Assembly: GCA_019454045.1 (NCBI GenBank) | Contig: SKCR01051207.1 | Coordinates: 1 to 64,000, forward strand | Direction of reading: 5' to 3' | DNA from: Zanthoxylum bungeanum | Lineage: Eukaryota; Streptophyta; Magnoliopsida; Sapindales; Rutaceae | Length of the DNA: 64,000 bases | Shown here: in pieces, positions 46,337-55,752 of the stretch | How positions within the stretch are numbered: position 1 is the stretch's first letter | How the letters are laid out: every line of letters begins with the position of its first letter | The notes under the pieces: model-generated | Told to the model about the DNA's origin: nothing | Seen by the model: only the letters and a program-made list of their open reading frames with translations | The model's database searches: none | Position numbers and translations under genes: made by a program

Positions 46337-46485
46337 ATAACACAACAAAAAATAAAAACAAGATACTAGTCAACGATTCCCCTCCTCTAAACATAATTGA
46401 GACATTGTCCCCAATGTCTAAAAAGAATAAGAAGAGTTTAGAAAATAGTATCTGGTTAGCTGGAATTCTACATCTAAAAAGAAAA

Positions 46486-47134
46486 TTAAAGGTTAAGATC
46501 CAGATTTATCCGAAGCTTCTTACCACGATCATTATCGAACCAGTTTATCTTGGAAATGATAAGGTCAATTTGTGGTTCAAAGGCTAAAAGTTGGTCAATT
46601 AAATCATAGGTTGTTCTGACAGTGAATAGAATATCTTTTACAGGTTTTGAAAGGAACTCATTTCTTTGGGCATCATCAAGAAACACATAAAGAAAGTCAT
46701 AAAATTCATCAACATTAAACAGTCCAATTGGTTTCTGGTGTATGTTCAAGTTCGCCCAAGATAGCACTGTTAAAATTTCCTCCATCGTGCCCAAGCCACA
46801 TGGCAAAGCAATAGATGCATCAGCACGGTTAATCATTTCAACAAGTCATTCAGACATACCTGGCATAATGCATTCATCTCCATTTGATGATCCTATAAGA
46901 TTCACCTCTGCCAAATGTTTTGGGATAATTCCCAAAACTTGACTTCATCCTTCCTGCACGACCCTTGAAACGTACCCCATTAGTCTAAGATTGCCACCGC
47001 CATATACTAAGTGAATATTCCTCTCAGCCATGACTCTACCCAATTCCTATGATGCCTCAGCGAATTCTGGTACCAGCACTAGTACCGTAAAATACACAAA
47101 TGTTTACAACTCGTCTTCTTGAAATTGCTTCCAT
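46486..47134 (-). pseudogene. LOG-like cytokinin-activating enzyme, captured (copy G)
   Basis: Start MEAISRRRVVNICVFYGTSA at 47134, then after a small frame break RVMAERNIHLVYGGGNL, LMGYVSRVVQEG, VLGIIPKHLAEVN, and the C-terminal part MINRADASIALPCGLGTMEE, LTVLSWANLNIHQKPIGLFN, VFLDDAQRNEFLS, ending NLDLNL. PCGLGTMEE stands where LOG enzymes have the PGGxGTxxE catalytic/substrate motif. Full length but with several stops. No introns. Most like the LOGL10-type members from memory of the family. The N-terminal coding is parallel to B, so both copies derive from one capture. Confidence 0.83.
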
Positions 47135-47404
47135 TTTTTTATATTTCTTTCTCAAATCTGGATGTCTACAAGAGTGGAATGACGAGCTAAATTTATAGAA
47201 CCTGAAAAATGGTGAGTAATAATAGCACTAGTACCTACCAAATGACAATTATTAGCTAAACAGTAAAATAAATCTTGAAAGTCAAAAAGTCTAGATCTTG
47301 TCGGTGAAAATAAAAGAAAATATCAAAACAAATCACAATTATTAGTTAAAAATAAAGAGATAATAATATGTACAAGAAATAACGGCTTGAATGACATCTA
47401 TGCA
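47135..47404 (-). other. Spacer between ORF-X and LOG in G
   Basis: In the minus direction it parallels 39470-39698 of B, including tataaatttagctcg (47189-47203), one base off the B and LTR version, ahead of the LOG start. No coding sequence. Confidence 0.5.
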
Positions 47405-48019
47405 TCAGGGACAAGCTTCATATCCAATTTTATTATAAATTGGCAAACATAATCTTTTAAAAGTCAGATTCCCGAGACTTAATTGTTGTCTTTCTTTTCG
47501 AAATTGTGCATGTAACATGCGAATTACGTGATACACATATCCACTGGGATACGTCTCAAGAGTAAATGATATGTCATCTAAAGACTCCTTACTCATGTCA
47601 TCCCTAATGAATTTAATTTTATCTCCGCAGTTATCAGAAACCATTCCTAAAGAACGACAACGAGTATTACATGTCATGCATGCACATTTATATCAAACAC
47701 CTAATCTTTTAGCTCTTCTTTTCTTAGCATATGTGATTTTTCCTAAACCAGACAGAAATGAAATAAAAGAGTCAGATGACTCACTTGCTAATCGGACTCG
47801 TGTTTCAATTATCCAACGAATGTCACTAGGAATACCTTTGATCATCAGAAGTCTCATTCGTTCCATGTGAGATTTGTAGACTTTCATCAGAGAATTTTGA
47901 GGGAGAGAAGGAAAATGCATGTGAAGATTTGTGAGAATGTCTTTCATCCTGTCTTTGACTTTACCTACAAAAATTAAACACACAAAAATAAAACACATCA
48001 AATCTCTATATATATACAA
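47405..48019 (-). pseudogene. ORF-X of G, unrecognised protein with Cys4 motif
   Basis: Two minus-strand pieces of one frame set. The first (48019-47693) has KVKDRMKDILTNLHMHFPSL, SHMERMRLLMIKGIPSDIRW and ITYAKKRRAKRLGV, helical and basic. A TGA then replaces the first cysteine of the motif seen intact in F (CYKCAxxxCNTRC). The second piece continues through CNTRCRSLGMVSDN and SFTLETYPSGYVYHVIRM to 47405. It has about 200 residues, lies between integrase and LOG, and recurs in F and as a trace in B. I do not recognise it; metal binding is suggested only by the cysteines. Confidence 0.6.
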
Positions 48020-48139
48020 ATTGCATGGGTTGCCTCCTTGCTAGCGCTAAGTGTAACGTTGTCAGCTAACATGACTGCCTGAACGTTAGGTCGGATCTAC
48101 AAGTGTGAGACTTTTTTTTGTTGCTCAAATGATTCTCCC

Positions 48140-49500
48140 CAGTAGTGCTTGACACGCTAGCTGTTTACCATGAATGTGTTGTTGGACTTGGGGTTGTATA
48201 TCTCAACCACTCCGTAGGGTAACACCTGAGTAATCACAAATGGACCTGACCACCTTGATTTCAGCTTTCCAGGGAAAAGTTTCAACCTTGAATTGTATAA
48301 CAACACATGCTGCCCTGGTTCCAGTTGTCTGCGCACTATTTTTTTGTCATGCCATTTCTTGGTCTTTTCTTTCTACAGTTTGGCATTTTCATAAGCATGA
48401 AGGTGAAATTCCTCCAATTCGTTGAGTTGGTGGAGTCGTTTCTCTCCTGGTGCTTGTAGATCAAGATTTAACTTATTCAGTGCCCAGTACGCTTTATGTT
48501 CAAGCTCCACTGGCAAATGACATGCTTTCTCAAACACCATTCGATATGGGGACATACCAATGGGTGTTTTGTAAGCTGTCCGATAGGCCCATAATGCGTC
48601 ATCCAGTTTTGTAGACCAGTCCCTCATTGTTGATCCAACGGTTTTCTCCAATATTCTTTTGATCTCTCTGTTTGAAACTTCAACCTGTCCATTTGACTGC
48701 GGATGGTAAGCAGTGGCAACTTTGTGAGTAACTCTGTATTTGGATAGGAGTGCATTGAAGTATCTATTGCAGAAGTGTGTGCCATTATCACTGATAATTG
48801 CCCGAGGTGTTCCGAAGCGAGTGAAAATATTCTTTTTAAGGAATTTTAACACCACTTTTGAATCATTTGATGGTAGTGCTGTTGCTTCAACCCATTTGGA
48901 GACGTAATCTACTGCAACCAGAATGCACATGTTTCCAAATGATGGAACAAAAGGTCCCATAAAATCAATCCCCCATATATCAAATATCTCCACTTCCAAA
49001 TTATTTTGAAGAGGTCTTTCATTTCTCCTCGAAATATTTCCTGTTCTCTGGCACCTGTCACATTGAAGAACAAATAAGTAAACATCTTTAAACAAGGTGG
49101 GCCAGAACAAACCTGATTGTAAGACTTTGGCTGCAGTTTTATCTCCGCTGAAGTATCCGTCGTATGGTGATGAATGACAATACTGCAGGACACTATTGAC
49201 CTCCTCATGTGGTACACAACGTCTCAGTAATTGATCAGCACAACATTTGAATAGGTACGGCTCATCTCAGACATAGTGCTTGACTTCTTTGAAGAATTTC
49301 TTTCTTTGCTGATATGTCCATTCCAACGGCCATTTTCCCGATACTATGTAGTTTACATAGTCAGCATACCAAGGTACTTCCTGCTGCTTGATGGCAAACA
49401 AATGTTCGTCTGGAAAAATTTTTTTGATTGTCAGTTCATTCCTAGCTGTCCTCCATTCTCGAGCCTCGATTAGTGATCTGCCATTTGGTTTTCTGTCCAT
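48140..49500 (-). pseudogene. RNase H linker and integrase of Athila G
   Basis: From 49500 the frame gives EVPWYADYVNYIVSGKWP, ending KHYV and a TGA (49267-49269, probably a former Trp codon), then [19 protein letters not shown] and the integrase zinc region with [12 protein letters not shown] and CDRCQRTG. The catalytic core has [17 protein letters not shown] and [20 protein letters not shown], i.e. all of D, D and E. A TAG at 48373 follows ENAKL, then the C-terminal GPF-type part ([20 protein letters not shown]) is still readable to about 48140. Its integrase would have served the non-autonomous relatives. Confidence 0.85.
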
Positions 49501-49539
49501 TTCTCGTCTCAGATCTCCACGTCAAATTATTACAGTAGA

Positions 49540-50965
49540 AGCACCCAACGGATCAATCTGGGCTTTGCATCTTTCTTCGCAATCAGGTATTTGATTGTTG
49601 AATGATCTGTGTAGACCACCACTTTGGGACCAGCAGATAAGAGCAGAATTTATCAAAAGTAAATACAACTGCGAGCTACTATTTTCCAGTCGTTGTGTAG
49701 TTGAGTTGGGCTTCATTCAGAGTTCTGCTGGAGTAGTAAATGGTGTGGAAAATTTTTACTTTGCGTTGTCCCAAAACTGCACCTACAGTAAAATCACTAG
49801 CATCGCACATCACCTCAAATAGAAGCGTCCAGTCTGGTGCTACTATGATGGGGGCAGAGACCAGATTCCATTTCAAGATCTCAAAAGCATTGTGGCATTC
49901 TTTGGTGAAGTTGAAAGACACATCTTTCTCCAGCAGATTGCATAGAGGTTTAGCAATCTTGGAGAAGTCTTTGATAAATCTCCTGTAAAATTCTGCATGT
50001 CCGAGAAAACTGCGAATCCCTTTGATTGATGATGGTGGAGGTAGTTTTCTATTGTCTCGATCTCTGCTTTGTCTACCTCAATTCCCTTTTGTGAGATCCG
50101 ATTTCCCAGAACAATGCCTTAATGCACCATGAAGTGGCATTTCTCCCATTTGCGTACCAGGTTGGTATCTTCACATATTTGTAACACTTTTTCCAGATTT
50201 TGCAAGAAGTGATCGAACGAGTCTCCAAATACTGAGAAGTCATCCATGAAGACTTTCATGCTTTGTTATATCATGTCTGAAAAGATGGCCATCATGCAGC
50301 GTTGCAATGTGGCATGAGCATTACAGAGTCCAAATGGCATCATGCGGAAAGCAAAAGTATCATACGGGCATATAAAAGTGTTTTCTATTGATCTTCTACG
50401 GCAATGGCAATCTGATTGTACCCCGAGTATCCGTCCAGAAAACAGTAGAATTCATGTCCCGCCAATCTGTCTAGCATCTGGTCAATGAATGGTAGTGGGA
50501 AATGATTATTCCTTGTTGGTTTGTTCAGCTTCCTGTAGTTCATGCATACTCTTCATCTAGTCACCATCCTTGTTGGAATCAGGTCGTTCTTTTCATTGGT
50601 GACTACATTCATTCCTCATTTCTTGGGTAAACATTGCATAAGACTCACTCAAGTGCTGTCAGAGATGGGGTAAATAATGTTTGCGTCCAACCATTTGATA
50701 ATTTCTTTCTTTACAATCTATTTCATTATTGGATTTAGTCTCCGTTGATGCTCCATTGTGGCTTTGTACTCGTTGTTCATCAGAATTTTATGCATGCAAA
50801 ATGATGGACTAATGTTTCGAATGTCTGCTATAGTCCAGCCAATAGCTTTCTTGTGATCGCGTAGCACTCTCAACAAATTTTCTTCCTTCACCCATGTTAG
50901 TGACGAAGAAATAATCATAGGTAAATTAGAAGTATTTTCCATGTATGCATACCTGAGATGGCTCG
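49540..50965 (-). pseudogene. Reverse transcriptase and RNase H of Athila G
   Basis: RT lead-in at 50942-50718 (DHKKAIGWTIADIRNISPSF), then RVCMNYRKLNKPTRNNHFPL, DRLAGHEFYCFLDGYSGYNQ and the catalytic VFMDDFSVFGD (about 50230-50260), spread over several frames with many stops. RNase H start at 49921-49679: APIIVAPDWTLLFEVMCDAS, DFTVGAVLGQR, IYYSSRTLNEAQLNY. Motif order and wording are typical Athila. Heavily mutated. Confidence 0.82.
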
Positions 50966-51019
50966 GAAGTGGCTTTAGTTCCAGCTACGGTGGTTCTTCA
51001 ATTGAGGGCTTGATTCGCT

Positions 51020-52262
51020 CATTTTTCGGTAGTTCCAAACTTTCCACATGTGGTGTTGTTCTGAAGCGAGTTGCTCCATCAAGATAGTTGATATATTCCA
51101 TAATTTCATCATCTAGCTCTTTGTCAGTCATGTTGGTGATGCAAGCTTCAAGTTTGTCAGTGGAAAGTTACATTGCATCAGTATTCTGGATGATACTATC
51201 TATTACATCAAGTCTGAAACATTCCTCCTCATTTTCGTCATTCGGGAATTTCATGGCTTTGAAAACATTGAATGTTACTTCTTGGTCTTGTACCATAATG
51301 GTTAGTTCACCTTTTTGTACATCAATAACGGTTCGACCTGTAGCCAAGAATGGTCTCCCGATGATGATGGGTACATCTTTGTATTCTTCCATGTCAAGGA
51401 TAATGAAATCTGTTGGGAAAATGAATTTGTCAACTTTGACCAATACATCTTCCACTACACCTCTTGGAAATGTGAGCGATCTATCAGCAAGTTGCAGAGT
51501 GACTGAGGTGGGTTTTGCTTCTCCAATCTACAATTTCCTGTAAATAGACAAAGGCATCAAGTTAATACTAGCACCTAAGTCACACAAAGCCTTACCGAAG
51601 TAATGTTCTCTTATGGTGCAAGAGATGGTGAAACTGCCAGGATCTTTCAACTTTAGGGGAAGCTTCCTCTGAATGATGGCGTTGCATTCTTCTGTCAGTG
51701 CTAATGTCTCATAATCTCCCAATCTTCGCTTTCGTGACATAATATCTTTCATTAATTTGACATAGCTGGGCATTTGTTCCAACGCTTCTACAAATGGAAT
51801 GTTGATATGCAGCTTTTTGAATATCTCCAAGAATCGAGCAAACTGCTTGTCTAGTTTATGTTTCATGAGACAGTGTGGAAAATATGGAGGTGGAGTGAAT
51901 CTTTCTCGATTATTTTCTTTTGCCTCTTTTTCCTCCATCTGTGGATCTGTTTCGCTGCTTTCTTTTGGAACTTCCTCACTGGATGCCTTGATTCCAACAT
52001 CTTTGTTGATTTCAGTACCGCTTTTCAAAGTGATGGCTTGACATTGCTTCTTCCTTATGTTCCTTGGATTTGGTTCTGTGTTGCTAGGAAGGGTACCTTA
52101 CGGTCTGTAACTCTGAGCATTGACCAATTGTCCCAATTGATTTTCCAGTGCATTTATAGAAGCAATTTGACTTTGATTCAATGCTACTTGGGCTTCAAAC
52201 ATAGCATCGTATTTGGCTTCTTTCTTTTTGAACATCTCTGCAAGCAAATATTCTATTTCTAG
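51020..52262 (-). pseudogene. Gag end and protease of Athila G
   Basis: A long frame (52028-51528) carries the Athila gag-pro linker with RFTPPPYFPHCL, DKQFARFLEIFKKLHINIPF, LEQMPSYVKLMKDIMS and the active-site strand ALCDLGASINLMPLSIYRKL. After a stop the second protease half (51455-51168) has VDKFIFPTDFIILDME and VPIIIGRPFLATGRTVIDVQ. Upstream (52262-52100) a coiled-coil stretch EYLLAEMFKKKEAKYDAMFE is readable. Single stops rather than large gaps separate the pieces. Confidence 0.82.
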
Positions 52263-52265
52263 CTT

Positions 52266-52585
52266 CTTTTCATATTCCTCACCTTTGTTCTATTGTTGAA
52301 ATCCTGGTGGTGGATTGTTCTTTTGCCCTGAATTGTTGCTCCATGCGAAATTGAGATGATTCCTCCACCCTGGGTTGTAGGTGTTGGAATACATATTGTT
52401 TCCCTGTCTGTTGAAATTGCTGACATAATTCACCGTCTTATCATGTTGGTTGTAAGATTCTGACTCTGGTGTTCCTCCATATGGTGAACTTTTGGATCCA
52501 GCATTACCCTGCATGCTAAGAGTTTCCATGAATTTGCATATCTGATCCAGCTTGGCATTTAATGTTGTGTTGGCTCCTACTTCGT
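52266..52585 (-). pseudogene. Gag fragment of Athila G
   Basis: From YYEVGANTTLNAKLDQICKF through an asparagine/glycine-rich stretch ending NNPPPGFQQ, typical for Athila gag before the coiled-coil linker. The true upstream sequence is missing: the open frame upstream belongs to the MITE. Confidence 0.7.
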
Positions 52586-52587
52586 AG

Positions 52588-53083
52588 TAGGGGTGTTCAC
52601 GGGTCGGGTCGGGTTTTTTGAAATTTTGTGCAATCTGATCGGGTCGGGTCACGAGAAGTTTGAGTCGCGGGTCGGGTCACGCGAAGGTGGATCGGGTTCG
52701 GATCGGGTCGGGTCGGCAGAAAAAATAATTTTTTTTTAATGAATTAATTATTTTGAAATACAAATATTTGTTATTTTATGTCTCAAAAATTATCATAAAT
52801 ATAAAGTTTTAATATAACAAAAATAATAAACAAATGAAATAAAAGTAAAAACTCTAAAAATAATAATAAAATTTTTAGAAAAATAATAAAATTTTAGAAA
52901 AATAATATAAATACTATAGGGTCGGGTCGGGTTTTAGTATCAAACCCGTTGTCCAACCCGAAAATTTCGGGTCGGGTTGGGTCGCGTTGAAAATTTACAA
53001 TTTTTTTTTACCCGCGCAGGTCGGGTTGGGTCAAGTCGGATTGGATCGGGTCGCGGATTGACCCGATTCTATGAATACCCCTA
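52588..53083. mobile_element. hAT-type MITE at a breakpoint
   Basis: Ends TAGGGGTGTTCACGGG and, inward from the right, TAGGGGTATTCATAGA; rich in cgggtcgggt-type subterminal repeats around an AT-rich core of about 200 bp. Non-coding. The 8-bp flanks cttcgtag and tcaaaatt do not match, and the Athila gag to the left does not resume to the right, so one flank was lost after insertion. Confidence 0.72.
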
Positions 53084-54076
53084 TCAAAATTATATATGTA
53101 CATGACTCAATTAAGTAGCTTTTATGTAGTATCCTCGTATTGCAAAATATAATTATACATTGTGGTTGTTGCTTTTAATGCATTTTTGCAACTGTAGTTT
53201 TCACCTTCATTTTCTTCGAAATTTTTTAAAACGTTCTCAATAATTTGCTTGTCACACAACAATTCTGAAGTAGACTCATTTTCTCTTACATAGTTGAAAA
53301 GGTACTTCACATCCATAGTATCATATGATATTTCAACTCTTAACTTAATTGTTTTGGGAAAGAAAATATATTGATAAATTAAAATTTTAAATTAATTATA
53401 TTAATATATTAATAAATTAATTTCAAATTAATTAATAAAATTTTATGGTCCAAAATTTATAGAGGTTTAATTATCTTATCTTATCTTATCTTACTTACTT
53501 ATATTTTTGTCTTATATCTCATATAGTGTTGTCATGTGACACCACGGAAATTAGGAAATATAATTATATTTAAGCCATCACTTTAATCAATATTTATAAT
53601 ACATTGAATTTCTACACATCTCACAATCTATAATTCACTTTAATTGGATCGTTGAATTTTCACACATCTCGATATGTATAACGTACTTTAATGAATGTTT
53701 ATGATATAATGAATTTTTAAACATCCTGATATCTATAATATATCATATTTTCTATATGATTCATGTTTGTCTTTTGTGTTTCATATATCTATTTATGATC
53801 ATATCCATATATAAATGGGTATTGAGATATGTTGAAAATACACAATATAATTAATAAAATATCGTACTCTCATTTGATAGACAACTTTATTTAGTGTGAT
53901 TGTTGCCTTAACTTGATAGATTAAGTTGGTTTTGGTCAATGTTGTTTGAATAATATAATAAATGATAAAGATCATAAGGATCACATGATTGTTTGATTTA
54001 TGATTTTCTATTCTATTGATGTTTATAAAATCTCTAATTATGCATAATAAATTACTTAAAAAAAAATCAATACAAG

Positions 54077-54111
<35 letters not shown>

Positions 54112-54263
54112 CGCGTGCGCGAAGCCATGCAGTTCTCTAAAATGAGGATTTTGTAATTTTATTGATATTTTTATTATTTATTTAGTACTAAGAGTTGGAA
54201 AAAAAATGAGGAGGATCGCTGGCCATATATATTATTATATATATATATATATTATATATATAT
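53084..54263. other. AT-rich region with microsatellites
   Basis: No recognised gene. A 64-codon minus-strand frame (53122-53316, MDVKYLFNYVRENES) has no recognisable domain. A (tctta)n tract lies at 53470-53495, and (TA)n tracts at 54077-54102 and 54225-54262. Possibly original intergenic DNA. Confidence 0.5.
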
Positions 54264-55034
54264 TGACGATTGATTTCGGTCTCAGGAGCAATAAGGGTTT
54301 TTACTTCCGAGACAATCCTCCTCCAACTGTGAATTGTTTTGTTTATGGGAAAACCAAAAGCAAACTTAGCAAAAGACAGATAAATACGTCAATTGACAAG
54401 GAGAATTAACGTGGTTCGGCGGATCAGATCCCACCTACGTCCACGGGCACAAAACGAATGATACTTTTATTACTACTGAGATATGCTTCTCTGATATCTC
54501 TTGTGTTTACAAATCTGATGGTAATGATCTTGATCTTGATTCTGATGCCCATAAGCATACTCTACCCTTCTATTTATAATAGTGTAGAATCAGATTCCTT
54601 CTCCTATAAGAATTTCCTAGTTAAAACAATTTCCTTTTCCTATAAGGATTCCCAGTCAGAAACTACATTCACTTCCTTCATTCTATTAGGACACAGACTT
54701 ATCAATTTACCCCATGAAGGTAGGATAACTTATCATCTTATCCGAGAAAATAAGATGTCTTATCTTCCTGAGCACGCCTCGCTATCTGGTCGGTTTTTAT
54801 GAGGTTGGTCATGATGGTCCTTTGAACTGAGAATGCTTCTGCCGATCTGATAATGCTCGGTCATCCGAACCAAAGTGGTCGGTCACCTACCATCAAGTGC
54901 TCGGTCTCTTACTGTTGGCTTTATAACACTCATGTGGTCGGGTCGGCATTAATGATTTCAATCAACAATGGAGTTTACCTTTTTACCCCACTTGTACTCT
55001 TTAAATAACATAGGACCTAAAAACACCATCAACA
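54264..55034 (-). repeat. Probable 3' LTR of element H
   Basis: Proposed ends TGACGATTGATTTCGG and CACCATCAACA on the plus strand; the left neighbour is a (TA)n tract. It contains ttaacgtggttcggcggatc (54407-54426), a phrase frequent in plant LTRs. The right end is supported by the polypurine tract; the left end is less sure since no second LTR is available. Confidence 0.45.
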
Positions 55035-55752
55035 TCTGTCCCCTAGTTCTCGGTTCCAACGAGTTATACAAGTTGGTGCCAGGAACTATATAAGAGTGGT
55101 ATGGTTGATGAACTAATAGCCGATCTTCTGAAAGAGAAATATTGTTGGCCCATATTTACATCCTGATCGGTCTGACTCAAGTGTTCAGCTTGACTTTCTT
55201 CCTCCCAAGGTGAATTTCCTTTATTGCCCCTCTGTAAACCATCCCTCGAGACGCGTAACCGTCACATCCTCTTAAATGCCCATTGGATCACTTCTATGGT
55301 TTGACGGGAGCCTGCCACTTTTTAACCATCCGTCGTTCTCCCGCCAAAAGCAAAACAATCCGACCATTATGGTCAATTAAAAAGACGTCCAATCTCAGCC
55401 GTCCATCAATTATGGAAGATCATTCTAAAAAGCGACACGTGGTGTAAATCTGACACTCTCGTTCAATCCAACGGCCACAAGTGCACCGATCAGACTATAA
55501 CAAAACGGAGAAAACATTGTTGCCATATTTCACGAACTCTTCGATCTCCCCAACCACGAGAACTCTTCTTTTTAACTGTGACCAGTGAATCCTCAGAACG
55601 ATCAGACCGCTCCGAGTAATCTGCAACCCTTCTAAAAGAAACAAGTAAGTCTTCTGAACGACCTTTTTGCTTTTGTTTTCCATGTGTTGCGAATCATGCT
55701 CCTTTTTGTTCCTTTCTTTTCTCCCTTTTTTGTGTTTTGTTTTGTGCATCAG
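55035..55752 (+). promoter_or_regulatory. Upstream region and 5' UTR intron of the H antisense ORF
   Basis: Region between LTR and ORF. A possible 5' UTR intron runs from aaacaagtaagtct (donor near 55647) to tttgtgcatcag (acceptor 55752), directly before the ATG. A cgacacgtggt (55433) holds a CACGTG. Own transcription of the ORF is inferred. Confidence 0.4.

Larger units (their letters stand above)
46337..52587 (-). mobile_element. Athila element G with pol, ORF-X and LOG
   Basis: Minus-strand remnant of an autonomous Athila: gag C-terminal part (52585-52028), protease, RT, RNase H and integrase (52028-48140), then ORF-X (48019-47405), the LOG-like gene (47134-46486) and the pseudo-polypurine block (46395-46420). 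Both ends are lost: the 5' end at a MITE (52588) and the 3' end at the junction with B (about 46337). It shows that cargo and Athila pol belong to one family. Confidence 0.82.

Noticed and set aside
53122..53316. A 64-codon minus-strand frame in AT-rich DNA
   Set aside because: No recognisable domain and no support from neighbours; left as a note only.
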